A stretch of 64,000 nt of DNA from Ureibacillus aquaedulcis (GCF_030418165.1 NZ_JAUHTQ010000002.1:1-64000); one strand, 5' to 3'. Positions 8,819 through 18,301 are shown, counted from the first letter of the stretch. Program-made: numbers and translations. The notes: generated by a model not told the origin, from the sequence alone.

Positions 8819-9136
8819 ATGACACATGAGCATCCCCCTTTAACGGAAGGGGTTTACTATATCTTACTTTCTTTGTACGAACCCAGACATGGGTACGGAA
8901 TTATTCAACTGACGGAGGAAATGACGGCGGGACGTGTGAAATTAGGGGCTGGAACAATCTACGGAGCGATTAAAACCCTGCTAGACCGAGGATGGATTCA
9001 AGCTTTTGAAGACGATGGGCGTAAAAAGGAATACATCATTACCGAGGAAGGAAAAAAGGTAATTCTATCAGAAATTTCAAGATTAAGGGAACTTTTTGAT
9101 AATGGTGTCCGTATTACAGGAGGTGGCAAATTTTGA
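8819..9136 (+). CDS. PadR-family transcriptional repressor
   Basis: A 105-aa PadR winged-helix regulator: YILLSLYEPRHGYGIIQLTEE, then the recognition-helix motif LGAGTIYGAIKTLLDRGWI, then the wing KKEYIITEEGK. Length is typical of the short PadR-s2 class, which dimerises through a single C-terminal helix. It heads a unit with the DUF2812 gene (4-nt overlap) and a NatAB-like ABC exporter, behind a large palindrome on the promoter. PadR proteins commonly repress an adjacent exporter and release it on binding a small aromatic ligand or drug (family knowledge); the ligand here is unknown. Confidence 0.93.
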   Translation: MTHEHPPLTEGVYYILLSLYEPRHGYGIIQLTEEMTAGRVKLGAGTIYGAIKTLLDRGWIQAFEDDGRKKEYIITEEGKKVILSEISRLRELFDNGVRITGGGKF

Positions 9137-9681
9137 GAGCAAGCAAAATGAAAATTCGGCTTTTTTTAGATTATGAAAGAGAGGAAGAATGGGTAAATCT
9201 TATGGCCAAAAAAGGATGGAATTTAACTTCCTTTGGTCTGGTATTCTACTCTTTCAAGAAAGGAGAACCTGGAGAGTTTATTTACCGCAATGAAATGATA
9301 TCCGGCATCGGTTCCAAAGAGGATAGCAAGGAGTACATCAGGTTTTTGCAATCTTCAGGGATTGAACTGGTAAGGGTCTTCTTTAATTGGGCCTATTTTA
9401 GAAAAAAGGCTGCAGAGGGCCCCTTTGAATTATATAGTGATACTACTTCAAGGCTTGCTTACCTAAATCGAGTATTCTATCTTTTTTTAACAGTATTTTT
9501 TATTAACTTATTCATTGGAATCATTAATTCAACACTCTTGAATTCTGGTAATCTGGCTGGCATTAATGATTTTGTAGGGGGAGTTAATATAGGCTGCGCT
9601 ATTATTTTATTATTCCCCTTGATAAAAATAATGAAAAAACGAAGACACTTAAAACATCAGTTGGACATTTTCTGTGATTAG
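9133..9681 (+). CDS. DUF2812 membrane protein, PadR-associated
   Basis: A 182-aa protein. The first about 110 residues are a soluble DUF2812-type domain (KIRLFLDYEREEEWVNLMAKKGWNL shape, with aromatic GWNLTSFGLVFYSF), followed by two membrane segments around residues 115-170 and a basic tail. DUF2812 genes very often follow PadR genes, and this one overlaps the PadR stop by 4 nt (TTG start at 9133, 8 nt after GGAGGT). Function is unknown; a sensor or accessory in PadR-controlled export is plausible. A decayed paralogue of the same pair lies at 62838-63585. Confidence 0.82.
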   Translation: MRASKMKIRLFLDYEREEEWVNLMAKKGWNLTSFGLVFYSFKKGEPGEFIYRNEMISGIGSKEDSKEYIRFLQSSGIELVRVFFNWAYFRKKAAEGPFELYSDTTSRLAYLNRVFYLFLTVFFINLFIGIINSTLLNSGNLAGINDFVGGVNIGCAIILLFPLIKIMKKRRHLKHQLDIFCD

Positions 9682-9695
9682 AAAGGAGCTTAATA

Positions 9696-10595
9696 ATGAC
9701 TTTAACATTAGAGCATGTTGTGAAAAAATATAAAGATTTCATAGCTGTAAATGACCTATCTTTTACCATAGGGAAGGGTGAGATTTTTGGACTTATTGGA
9801 CAAAACGGTGCTGGAAAAACCACCACTTTCCGTATGATATTGGATCTGCAGGACCAAACATCAGGTATGATTGCTTGGGATGGTACACCCATAAAGAAAA
9901 TAAACCGTGATTACTTAGGATATTTGCCGGAAGAACGCGGTATTTTTCCTCAGATGAAAGTGGAGGAACAATTACTTTTCTTCGGCGAATTGCGAGGTAT
10001 GAAACGGGATGAGCTGAAAAAGGAAATTGACTTCTGGATTGCGCGCTTCGATTTGGAAGAAAAGCGCAACAGCAAAGCGGAAACTTTGTCAAAAGGGAAT
10101 CAACAAAAAGTTCAACTCATTGCAAGTTTTATTCACAAACCGAAATTTCTGATTTTGGATGAACCGTTTAGTGGGCTGGATCCGGTAAACCGTGACTTGC
10201 TGAAAAATGCGATTTTATTATTAAAAGAGAAAGGTGTAACTATTCTATTTTCCAGTCACCAGATGGATAATGTCGAAGAATTGTGTGATCATCTTTGTCT
10301 TCTTAAAAGGGGAGTCTCACTTTTTTCAGGTAGTCTTCTAGACTTGAAGAAACAATATGGGAAAACGAAGTTAACTCTTCGTACCAATGTTTCTTTAAAT
10401 GACTTAAAGAAAATGGCAGGAGTAAAAGAAGTTAAGGTCGAACGGGATGAATATGTGTTGACTCTGTTGGATGAATCCTTTGCGGAATCTATCTTCGACG
10501 TTGTCTCAAATGGACAATATATTGAAAAATTCAGTCTGGATTATCTATCGCTGGATGCAATTTTCAAAGATAAGGTAGGTGGCAATGTTGAATAA
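9696..10595 (+). CDS. ABC exporter ATPase, NatA-like
   Basis: A 299-aa ABC ATPase. Walker A GQNGAGKTT lies at 35-43, signature LSKGNQQ at 131-137, Walker B FLILDEP at 151-157 and a switch histidine in SSHQM. The extra C-terminal domain of about 80 residues (with ELCDHLCLLKRG) and the LSKGNQQ variant are typical of the NatA/YhaQ class of ABC-2 exporters. It follows the DUF2812 gene by 14 nt with its own AAAGGAG, and its end overlaps the permease gene, so the two subunits are translated together. Substrate unknown: NatAB exports sodium, others drugs or peptides. Confidence 0.93.
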   Translation: MTLTLEHVVKKYKDFIAVNDLSFTIGKGEIFGLIGQNGAGKTTTFRMILDLQDQTSGMIAWDGTPIKKINRDYLGYLPEERGIFPQMKVEEQLLFFGELRGMKRDELKKEIDFWIARFDLEEKRNSKAETLSKGNQQKVQLIASFIHKPKFLILDEPFSGLDPVNRDLLKNAILLLKEKGVTILFSSHQMDNVEELCDHLCLLKRGVSLFSGSLLDLKKQYGKTKLTLRTNVSLNDLKKMAGVKEVKVERDEYVLTLLDESFAESIFDVVSNGQYIEKFSLDYLSLDAIFKDKVGGNVE

Positions 10596-11826
10596 ATTAT
10601 GGATTCTTATTAAGCAGCTCTATAAACAAAAGGTTCGTGCGAAGTCTTTTATACTTATGACTCTTTTATATGTCGCGATAATTGCTGTTGTAATGTTCTG
10701 GTCGGAAATCAAGGGACTCTTTGTGAATGAAGAGGGGTTGGAAGTGGCATTGGTTAATGAAACTTCAGTTGAATTAGAACCAATATTCCTATCAAATGAA
10801 GACATTACATTTAGCTTCCCAACGGAGTCAATCGAAACTTTATATAAACAGCTTGAAGAAGAAAAATTTGATGCAGTTGTAGTTGTCGAAGAGGAAGATG
10901 AAAAATTAAAAGCAGATATCGCAACCTTTGTTCCACTTAAATTCAATGATCAATCTACTATTTCGTCATTTGTGCAATATGCAGGAAAAATCTACGGCAT
11001 CCAACAATTGAACTTAACAGCCAGCGAAGCTGACAAGATCTTGAACGCTGAAGCGATTATTACAAATACAAACTTAAACGAAGGTGCTGCGGATGGAAAA
11101 AGCGAGGACCAAAAACAATCAGGTATATGGGCTTCCTATTTCGTGGGTATTGTCATTTATTTCTTTATCATGGCATTCCTTTCAATGATTACGACAGATG
11201 TGGCATCGGAAAAAGGGTCAAGAGCACTGGAAATGCTATTGGTCAGTGTGAAACCGGGTACTCATTTCCAATCGAAAATTATAGGGATTACTCTACTGGC
11301 TCTTACACAATTCGTGATTATATTTGGTTTCCTTTTTGTGCTGCTAAGAGTAACTGATGATGGGGCAAAATGGGAAATGGTTGAGTCGATCTTAAATGAA
11401 CTCTCATATTCCTATGTTTTTTATGTAATTGCTTTTTTATTTTTAACAATCGTCTTATTCTTAATAATCGGTGCATTATTCGGTTCACTTGTGTCGAAAG
11501 TGGAAGAAGCTTCCCAAGTTATGACTCCAGGGATCATGATTGCACTCGTTGGTTTTTATGTCATGATTTCAGGTGTTGCGAATCCAGATACTTTGCTCAT
11601 TAAAGTATTCTCGTATATTCCGTTAACTTCCGGAATGGTCATGCCATTACGTATCGGTGCAACTGATATATCCACGATCGAACCTATGATTTCATTAGCC
11701 GTACTAATTATAACGGTTTTAGCTTTATACATTGTCAGCCTATCATTCTATAAACGCAGTGTGCTAACTTATAGTTCCGGCGGGGTTATTCAAAAAATTA
11801 AAACTGTCTTTAAAGTTACAACATAA
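10585..11826 (+). CDS. ABC-2 type permease, NatB-like
   Basis: A 413-aa membrane subunit. One transmembrane helix lies near residues 20-40, followed by an extracytoplasmic domain of about 140 residues (acidic, around residues 45-180) and five or more helices in the C-terminal half. This is the NatB/YhaP arrangement, PF12698. The ATG at 10585 overlaps the end of the ATPase gene by 11 nt; a GTG at 10579 and TTG at 10588 are alternative starts on the same AGGTAGG site. It is the last gene of the PadR unit and partners the preceding ATPase. Confidence 0.9.
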   Translation: MLNKLWILIKQLYKQKVRAKSFILMTLLYVAIIAVVMFWSEIKGLFVNEEGLEVALVNETSVELEPIFLSNEDITFSFPTESIETLYKQLEEEKFDAVVVVEEEDEKLKADIATFVPLKFNDQSTISSFVQYAGKIYGIQQLNLTASEADKILNAEAIITNTNLNEGAADGKSEDQKQSGIWASYFVGIVIYFFIMAFLSMITTDVASEKGSRALEMLLVSVKPGTHFQSKIIGITLLALTQFVIIFGFLFVLLRVTDDGAKWEMVESILNELSYSYVFYVIAFLFLTIVLFLIIGALFGSLVSKVEEASQVMTPGIMIALVGFYVMISGVANPDTLLIKVFSYIPLTSGMVMPLRIGATDISTIEPMISLAVLIITVLALYIVSLSFYKRSVLTYSSGGVIQKIKTVFKVTT

Positions 11827-11839
11827 TTGCAAAGAACCT

Positions 11840-11886
11840 AGACTGTAAAGAGATTCGGAATTCCGGATTTTCTTGCAGTCTTTTTA
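11840..11886 (+). terminator. Intrinsic terminator of the PadR-exporter unit
   Basis: Long imperfect stem opening AGACTG and closing CAGTCT, followed by five T. Confidence 0.75.
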
Positions 11887-11943
11887 TTGCGAAGGAAAGA
11901 CTTATTGAGATTGAGATGATTTAAAAAGATGAATGATTCGATC

Positions 11944-12110
11944 GGAAAGGAGCAGGGTTTATTACGACGATGCTAAATGAAAATAGCATTAAACGGTAGT
12001 AAAGCCTTGCTTATAATGACGATTCAAAAAGAAAACTCTCTCGACCGGTAGCAAAGTGACAGTTATTAAGACGACTCAAAAAGAGGACCGCTCCAAAAGG
12101 TAGTAAAACT
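11944..12110. repeat. 52-bp degenerate tandem repeat
   Basis: Three units begin at 11944, 11995 and 12047, and a fourth is started at 12099. Units two and three are exactly 52 nt; the first is 51. They share a GGTAGTAAA-like head and a middle of the form GACGAtTCAAAAAGAgga, with much divergence elsewhere. No ribosome site or continuous reading frame runs through it. It lies in the 488-bp gap between two ABC exporter loci, and the rest of that gap holds only the possible gene remnant listed next. Confidence 0.7.
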
Positions 12111-12281
12111 GGACCGCAAATCGTGTTCAGATGCGTTTGCCTCACTTAAAAACCTCAATCCACCTCCAACTTTAGAATGAAATGTTTCGATTTCTGAATT
12201 ATTTTCAAGAATAGTCTTCACGCCTAATTTAATATTTGCTAAAATAAGTTGGGCTTCATAAGAACTGAATCTTTTAAAAAT
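12066..12281 (-). pseudogene. Possible remnant of an unrecognised protein gene
   Basis: An open frame of 71 codons without an ATG, GTG or TTG at its head. The middle translates to a protein-like stretch (SSYEAQLILANIKLG, then HSKVGGGLRFLSEANASEHD), while its last about 18 codons run into the tandem repeat and end there. The upstream end stops at a TAA. Composition looks coding, but with no start or ribosome site and repeat sequence at the C-terminus it reads as a fragment. I do not recognise the family. Confidence 0.35.
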
Positions 12282-12314
12282 TTAGTACCTTTAGAAAACA
12301 AAGAAGGTGGATAA

Positions 12315-14078
12315 ATGAAAGTTTTTTTGAAATTAGGCTGGTTTTTTAAGTTGAGGAAAAAAGAGTACTTGATTGGTTTGACCATGCTCGCATTGGTCGC
12401 CATTTTAAATCTTGTACCTCCAAAAGTAATTGGCTATGTAATTGACGAAATTGGAAATAGGGAGTTAACCCCACAGTCGCTTGCAAAGTGGGTCGGAATA
12501 ATTATTGTCGTAGCGATTCTCATCTACATCCTGCGTTACTATTGGCGGCGTATGATATTTGGTTCTTCCACTTATTTAGCAAAACTATTAAGGGAGAAGC
12601 TCTTCCGGCATTTTACGAAAATGAGCCCCTCATTTTACCAGCAGCGACGAGTCGGGGATTTGATGGCGCATGCCACAAATGACATCGCAGCTGTTCAGCA
12701 AACAGCCGGTGGGGGTGTTTTAACCCTTTTCGATTCTGTTACAACTGGAGGTTTTGTAATTTTGGCCATGGCTTTAACGATTGATTGGCGTTTAACGTTA
12801 ATTGCCTTAATACCGATGCCGGTAATGGCCATTTCAACAAGCTATTATGGAAAGCTTCTGCATTCGAGGTTTCGTGAGGCGCAAGCTGCATTTTCAGATT
12901 TGAACGATAAAACACAGGAGAGCATTTCAGGGATTAAAGTAATCAAAACCTTCGGACAGCAAGAGGAGGATACAGCAGACTTCACCCGCCTGTCAAATGA
13001 TGTAGTGGATAAAAACATGAAAGTGGCACGGGTCGACTCATTGTTTGATCCGACAATCAGTTTAATTATCGGCTTTAGTTTTATGCTGAGCTTGGGATTT
13101 GGAGCGAAGTTTATTTATGAAGGCACGATGACAATCGGTGATTTGGTCGCCTTTAATACTTACCTTGGATTGCTCGTTTGGCCAATGCTGGCCTTTGGTA
13201 TGCTCTTCAACATTATGGAACGCGGCTCAGCTTCCTATGACCGAATAGAGCACCTGCTTTCTGTGCCGGCAGAAATTGACGACAAAGAAAACGCACTGGA
13301 TCTGAAACCATATGGAGATATTGATTTCAACATTAATGATTTCAAGTTCCCCGGCGATCAAACAAGTGCACTCCATGATGTTCATTTTAAATTGAAACGT
13401 GGAGAAACATTGGGGATTGTAGGTAAAACCGGTTCGGGTAAAACAGCCATCCTGAAACTGCTCCTACGTGAATTTGAAGGATATACTGGAGACATTAGAT
13501 TTGGAAACCATTCAATCGATGAGTATAAAAAACAAAGACTAAGAGAATCAATAGGCTATGTCCCACAAGATCATTTCTTATTTTCCACAACCGTTTTCGA
13601 AAATATCGCATTCAATAATCCGAATGAAAAAACCGAAGAAGTTGAGCGTATAGCAAGTATCGCTCATATACACGAAGATATTTTGCGTTTTTCTGAAAGC
13701 TATCAAACAATTGTGGGAGAACGTGGTGTCTCGTTGTCTGGTGGACAAAAACAGCGAATCTCCATTGCACGTGCACTCATGCTGAAACCGGAGCTCCTGA
13801 TTTTGGACGATTCTTTATCAGCAGTGGATGCAAAAACGGAGGAAGCCATACTAAAATCATTAAAAGTAGCAAGAGAAGACGCTACAACAATCATTACCTC
13901 CCACCGTTTAAGTGCTATCGAACACGCGCATTTAATTATTGTCATGCATGAAGGAACAATAGTTGAAAAAGGAACCCATGAAGAGTTGATGTCGCTCCAG
14001 GGCAGATACTTTGAGATGTATCAGTTGCAGCAACTTGAAAGATTGGTAGAAAAGGGAGGGGAAATAAATGAAAGATAA
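12315..14078 (+). CDS. ABC multidrug exporter half-transporter, BmrC/YheI-like
   Basis: A 587-aa type-IV ABC exporter subunit: six helices in residues 15-290 and an NBD from about 335. Walker A GKTGSGKTA is near 370-378 and the signature is a canonical LSGGQ near 474. Walker B is followed by Asp instead of the catalytic Glu (LLILDDSLSA). That degenerate site, plus the neighbour's variant signature, is the hallmark of heterodimeric exporters such as BmrCD. RRVGDLMAHATNDI near the elbow is characteristic of the BmrC side. The gene overlaps its partner by 11 nt. Drug or lipid-like substrates are expected from the family. Confidence 0.92.
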   Translation: MKVFLKLGWFFKLRKKEYLIGLTMLALVAILNLVPPKVIGYVIDEIGNRELTPQSLAKWVGIIIVVAILIYILRYYWRRMIFGSSTYLAKLLREKLFRHFTKMSPSFYQQRRVGDLMAHATNDIAAVQQTAGGGVLTLFDSVTTGGFVILAMALTIDWRLTLIALIPMPVMAISTSYYGKLLHSRFREAQAAFSDLNDKTQESISGIKVIKTFGQQEEDTADFTRLSNDVVDKNMKVARVDSLFDPTISLIIGFSFMLSLGFGAKFIYEGTMTIGDLVAFNTYLGLLVWPMLAFGMLFNIMERGSASYDRIEHLLSVPAEIDDKENALDLKPYGDIDFNINDFKFPGDQTSALHDVHFKLKRGETLGIVGKTGSGKTAILKLLLREFEGYTGDIRFGNHSIDEYKKQRLRESIGYVPQDHFLFSTTVFENIAFNNPNEKTEEVERIASIAHIHEDILRFSESYQTIVGERGVSLSGGQKQRISIARALMLKPELLILDDSLSAVDAKTEEAILKSLKVAREDATTIITSHRLSAIEHAHLIIVMHEGTIVEKGTHEELMSLQGRYFEMYQLQQLERLVEKGGEINER

Positions 14079-15837
14079 GCTTGCCTTTTCTAGTAAAGAA
14101 CAGACACAAATACTATTCAGGTTGCTCTCTTATTTAAAACCGCATAAGAAAGCGGTCGTACTTGCTCTGTTTTTGCTAATGCTAACAGTAATTGGTGATG
14201 TAGTCGGCCCGTATCTCATTGGAATATTTCTTGATGAGCACGTGGCAAAGAATCAATTCGATCTAAAGCCTATTCTTTATTTAGCTGTTTCTTATTTTAT
14301 CATTCAAATATTGAATGTTGTCATTTCCTATATACAGCTTGTAAAGTTCCAGGAGATTGCGCTAAAAGTTATACAGCAACTACGAATAGATGTCTTCTCG
14401 AAGATTCATGGACTTGGAATGCGATATTTTGATGAAACACCAGCAGGATCAATTGTTTCCAGAGCTACAAATGATACGGAGGCCATAAAGGAATTATTTG
14501 TTTCCGTATTGAGTTCATTCGTTCAAGCTGCTTTTCTAATTGTCGGTGTGTATATTGCCATGTTTCTGCTGAATCCATTGCTTGCTTTATACGCCCTTGT
14601 TTTATTGCCATTAATATTTTTGGTTATCTATTTATACAGGAAATATAGTTCAGTTGTATTCATGACAATGCGGGAGAAGCTTAGTCAGTTAAATGCAAAA
14701 TTAGCCGAAAGCTTATCTGGAATGGGCATCATTCAGACTTTCCGTCAGGAGCAGCGTTTTTCTGATGAATTCGATCAGATAAATGAAGAGCATTACGTTG
14801 CAATGATGAACAATATTAAATTAAACAGTCTTTTACTCAGACCGGTAATTGATTTAATATTCTTCTCGGCGATTGTCATCATCCTGACTTATTTTGGTAT
14901 GACATCATTCAATACAGCAATTGAAGTAGGGGTTGTTTATGTTTTCATCACATATATCAATCGATTCTTTGAACCAATCAATAATGTGATGGAACGTTTG
15001 GCCTTTTACCAACAAGCCATTGTAGCGGCCTCCCGTGTGTTCGATCTATTGGACGATGAGGAAGTGGAGCCAAAGCAGAAGGAAAGTGACTTAACCATTA
15101 GGGATGGGTTAATCGAATTTAAAGACGTAACCTTCAGTTATAACGGCAAAACAAACGTTTTGAAAAATATATCGTTTACGGTAAAGCCGGGAGAAACGGT
15201 TGCATTGGTTGGGCATACCGGAAGCGGCAAAAGCTCTATAATTAACCTGTTGATGCGTTTTTATGAATTTGAAGAAGGGGATATTTTAATAGACGGGAAA
15301 TCAATCAAATCTTATGGCAAGAATGAGATAAGAAGCAAATTGGGTCTGGTTCTGCAGGATCCATTCCTTTTCTATGGCACCATTGCGAGTAATATCCGAT
15401 TACTTGATGCGAATTTAACAGCTGAGCATGTGGTAGAAGCTGCAAAATTTGTTCAAGCCGATAAATTTATCGAACAATTGCCAAACCAATATGAACAGAA
15501 GGTTTCCGAGCGTGGTTCGACCTTCTCCAGTGGTCAAAGACAGCTTGTTGCATTTGCCCGTACAATAGCCACAAATCCCAAAATACTGGTGCTGGATGAG
15601 GCAACAGCCTCAATTGACACTGAAACTGAAGTGGCAATTCAGTCTTCCTTAGAAAAAATGAGAAAAGGTCGTACAACCATTGCAATTGCACATCGCCTAT
15701 CGACAATCCAGGATGCAGAGCAAATTCTTGTTTTACACCAAGGGGAGATTGTTGAAAGAGGGACACACCAAGAGCTTCTTGCACAAAAAGGCCTTTATCA
15801 TAAAATGTATCTATTGCAAAACGGAATTGTTGAGTAA
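14068..15837 (+). CDS. ABC multidrug exporter half-transporter, BmrD/YheH-like
   Basis: A 589-aa partner half-transporter: six helices in residues 20-310, NBD from about 350 with Walker A GHTGSGKSS near 381. Walker B has the catalytic Glu (ILVLDEATAS), but the signature is FSSGQ rather than LSGGQ. Pairing the two subunits gives one consensus ATP site (this Walker A/B with the partner's LSGGQ) and one degenerate site. It is about 80 residues shorter than B. subtilis BmrD. Start ATG at 14068 follows GGGAGGGG and overlaps the upstream stop, implying coupled translation. Confidence 0.92.
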   Translation: MKDKLAFSSKEQTQILFRLLSYLKPHKKAVVLALFLLMLTVIGDVVGPYLIGIFLDEHVAKNQFDLKPILYLAVSYFIIQILNVVISYIQLVKFQEIALKVIQQLRIDVFSKIHGLGMRYFDETPAGSIVSRATNDTEAIKELFVSVLSSFVQAAFLIVGVYIAMFLLNPLLALYALVLLPLIFLVIYLYRKYSSVVFMTMREKLSQLNAKLAESLSGMGIIQTFRQEQRFSDEFDQINEEHYVAMMNNIKLNSLLLRPVIDLIFFSAIVIILTYFGMTSFNTAIEVGVVYVFITYINRFFEPINNVMERLAFYQQAIVAASRVFDLLDDEEVEPKQKESDLTIRDGLIEFKDVTFSYNGKTNVLKNISFTVKPGETVALVGHTGSGKSSIINLLMRFYEFEEGDILIDGKSIKSYGKNEIRSKLGLVLQDPFLFYGTIASNIRLLDANLTAEHVVEAAKFVQADKFIEQLPNQYEQKVSERGSTFSSGQRQLVAFARTIATNPKILVLDEATASIDTETEVAIQSSLEKMRKGRTTIAIAHRLSTIQDAEQILVLHQGEIVERGTHQELLAQKGLYHKMYLLQNGIVE

Positions 15838-16000
15838 TTATTTGAAAGGGGATGCCGCATGATTGGAGGTATCCTCTTCTTTTTTAAAAGAGGAGTCGAT
15901 ATCAGTCTATTTAATTTCAAGATTTACTTCAATTTTTTTGAGTACTATAATTGGTTTAGTTCAGATTTACGAAAGAAAAATGATTTAAGAAGGTGCCATA

Positions 16001-16930
16001 ATGAATATAGATCGTAAGGGGATACTTTATGCAGTAGGTGCATACGGTATATGGGGAGTTTTCCCGCTCTATTGGAAGCTGCTTGCCCATGTTGATAGTT
16101 TGGAAGTATTGATATCCAGGGTAATTTGGTCTTTTGTATTTACTTTTCTCTTGATTCTAATAATTAATCAAAGAAAACTATTAATAGAAGATTTGAAATC
16201 TTTATGGAAAAACAAAAAACTGTTTCTATCCTTATTAGCAGCATCTTTTGTGATTTCCTGCAACTGGTTTTTATATATATATGCAGTAAACAATAATCAT
16301 GTAGTAGATGCAAGTTTGGGTTATTATATTAATCCATTAATCACGGTTGTATTTGGGATGATTTTCTTTAAAGAGAAACTTTCCAAATTGCAAGTTAGTG
16401 CTGTAATCGTTGCCTTTATAGGCGTTATATCACTGACCATAGGATTTGGAGAGATACCATGGCTAGCATTGTTAATCGCTTTAAGCTTTGCTAGCTACAG
16501 TGCATTAAAAAAACAAACTACTTTAAATGCCACTCGTGGCTTAGTCATTGAAACATTGTTGATGCTCCCAGTCGCGATAGTTTACTATATTTATGTTATG
16601 TCAACTAATTCTGTTTCTTTTTTACATGTAAATTGGCAGACAGATCTTTTTTTAGTGCTGGGAGGAATCGTAACCGCAATTCCGCTAGTGTTATTCGCTA
16701 AGGGGGCGAAATTGCTGCCACAGTATGTCATTGGGTTTATTCAGTATATGACACCGACAATCGTGCTCTTTTTAGGTATTGTTTTGTACCATGAACCATT
16801 TACACAAACGGAATTAATTTCATTCATGTTTATCTGGGCCTCTATTGTTATATTTACTTTCTCAACTATTTTTGAGAGTAAAAAGAGAAGTGCCATTCAA
16901 CAAGAGACCTTGAATGCCAAAAGTTTATAA
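16001..16930 (+). CDS. rarD: RarD-type EamA/DMT transporter
   Basis: A 309-aa inner-membrane protein with ten predicted helices in two EamA-like halves. The opening GILYAVGAYGIWGVFPLYWK and the later DASLGYYINPLITVVFGMIF and QYMTPTIVLFLGI are the standard RarD landmarks. RarD belongs to the drug/metabolite transporter superfamily; it was named for chloramphenicol sensitivity, but its physiological substrate is not firmly known. The start follows GAAGGTGCC by 4 nt. It is a single gene between the ABC exporter and the ccd block. Confidence 0.93.
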   Translation: MNIDRKGILYAVGAYGIWGVFPLYWKLLAHVDSLEVLISRVIWSFVFTFLLILIINQRKLLIEDLKSLWKNKKLFLSLLAASFVISCNWFLYIYAVNNNHVVDASLGYYINPLITVVFGMIFFKEKLSKLQVSAVIVAFIGVISLTIGFGEIPWLALLIALSFASYSALKKQTTLNATRGLVIETLLMLPVAIVYYIYVMSTNSVSFLHVNWQTDLFLVLGGIVTAIPLVLFAKGAKLLPQYVIGFIQYMTPTIVLFLGIVLYHEPFTQTELISFMFIWASIVIFTFSTIFESKKRSAIQQETLNAKSL

Positions 16931-17120
16931 ATTTGGTTGAATTATTAGAATTTTGTATTTCTATTATATTGAATATGTTATGATTTTGTATATCAAGTAA
17001 CTAGATCTGCTTCATTCACATTTCCTACAAATTTTAGACAAAGAATCTTCGAAACCATTTCAAAGCATTATGAGTGAAATTTTGGTACGATAGAGATATT
17101 AATTGTAGGGAGAGAACACC

Positions 17121-17831
17121 ATGAATACAGATGTAAATTTCTTTTTAGCGTTCGGTGCTGGTTTTTTAAGTTTTATTTCACCATGTACGCTGCCGCTTTA
17201 TCCTGCTTTTCTATCCTATATAACAGGTATGAGCTATGATGAATTGAAAAATGAAAAAGGTATGTTGCAAAAACGTGCAATTTTACATACTTTATTCTTT
17301 TTAATTGGTTTTTCTATTATTTTTATTGCAATTGGATTCGGTACATCACTAGCAAGAGACTTCTTCATTACATATCAAGATTTGATGAGACAAATTGGGG
17401 CAATCTTGATTGTCGTATTTGGATTGATGATTGTCGGATTACTGCAAATCGACTTTTTAATGAAAGATCGTAAATTTCAGTTTAAAAATAGACCATCTGG
17501 CTACTTGGGATCATTATTAATCGGTTTTGCATTTGCAGCAGGATGGACTCCTTGTACCGGACCTATCCTAATGTCCATTATTGCATTAGCAGGCACAAAT
17601 CCTGAATCTGGCATTTGGTATATGCTTTCGTATTACCTTGGTTTTGCTATTCCATTCTTTGTGCTATCGTTCTTTATCTCGAAGCTGGGATGGATTCGCA
17701 AGCATAGCCAAAAAATAGTTAAAGTCGGCGGATATGTTATGATTGCTGTCGGAATATTACTATTCTTTAATGGATTGGATTATATTATTCGCATTCTATC
17801 TCCAATATTTGGTGGTTTTACAGGCTTCTAG
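17121..17831 (+). CDS. ccdA: CcdA thiol-disulfide transmembrane electron carrier
   Basis: A 236-aa protein with six membrane helices. The two redox cysteines are Cys22 in ISPCTLP and Cys145 in WTPCTGP. CcdA passes electrons from cytoplasmic thioredoxin to extracytoplasmic thiol proteins used in cytochrome c maturation and, in Bacillus, in spore envelope maturation through StoA. The following genes are the CheY-like CcdB and membrane protein CcdC, the same order as in B. subtilis. The start lies 7 nt after GGGAGAG. No terminator was seen before the next gene, so a shared transcript is likely. Confidence 0.96.
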   Translation: MNTDVNFFLAFGAGFLSFISPCTLPLYPAFLSYITGMSYDELKNEKGMLQKRAILHTLFFLIGFSIIFIAIGFGTSLARDFFITYQDLMRQIGAILIVVFGLMIVGLLQIDFLMKDRKFQFKNRPSGYLGSLLIGFAFAAGWTPCTGPILMSIIALAGTNPESGIWYMLSYYLGFAIPFFVLSFFISKLGWIRKHSQKIVKVGGYVMIAVGILLFFNGLDYIIRILSPIFGGFTGF

Positions 17832-17902
17832 ATTAAAGTTAACTTTCCATTACTATATACAAGGAACAAGCAGATTGAATTCTTATAGAAGGGGAATGAA
17901 GA

Positions 17903-18271
17903 ATGCCAACAGTATTAATAGTTGACGATGCACTTTTTATGAGAGTAGCAGTCGGAAATATGTTTAGGGAGTGGGGCTTTGAAGTCATAGGTGAGGCTTC
18001 AAATGGCAGGGAGGCTGTAGAGCTATACAGTCAATTTAGGCCTGATCTGGTGACAATGGATATTACAATGCCCGTGATGTCCGGATTGGATGCGGTAAAG
18101 GAAATCATGCCCGAACACCCGGAAGCTAATATTATTATGATGACAGCTCTTGGACAACAAAGAATCATTGTTGAAGCTATTGAAGCTGGTGCAAAGGACT
18201 TTATCACCAAACCTTTTGAAAAAAATCAGTTAAAAACAGTAGTAGATAACATATTAGGCTATGTTGATTAG
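17903..18271 (+). CDS. ccdB: CheY-like single-domain response regulator CcdB (YneI)
   Basis: A 122-aa receiver domain with no output domain. Acidic pocket Asp8/Asp9, phospho-acceptor Asp53 (TMDITMP), Thr81 and Lys103 (ITKPF) are all present, so it should be phosphorylatable. Position between ccdA and a CcdC homologue identifies it as the CcdB/YneI orthologue. In B. subtilis ccdB lies in this cluster, but its loss is not known to block cytochrome c synthesis, so its role remains unclear. It ends at a terminator that separates it from ccdC. Confidence 0.92.
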   Translation: MPTVLIVDDALFMRVAVGNMFREWGFEVIGEASNGREAVELYSQFRPDLVTMDITMPVMSGLDAVKEIMPEHPEANIIMMTALGQQRIIVEAIEAGAKDFITKPFEKNQLKTVVDNILGYVD

Positions 18272-18301
18272 ATCTATTTGGTCCATCTTTTAGCAGGCAG
18301 T

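Noticed and set aside
9602-10092. Minus-strand frames opposite the PadR-unit ATPase
   Set aside because: Antisense to a fully motif-supported ABC ATPase.
15855-15900. Hairpin after the second ABC exporter gene
   Set aside because: A short CCTCTT/AAGAGG stem without a following T run; not convincing as a terminator.
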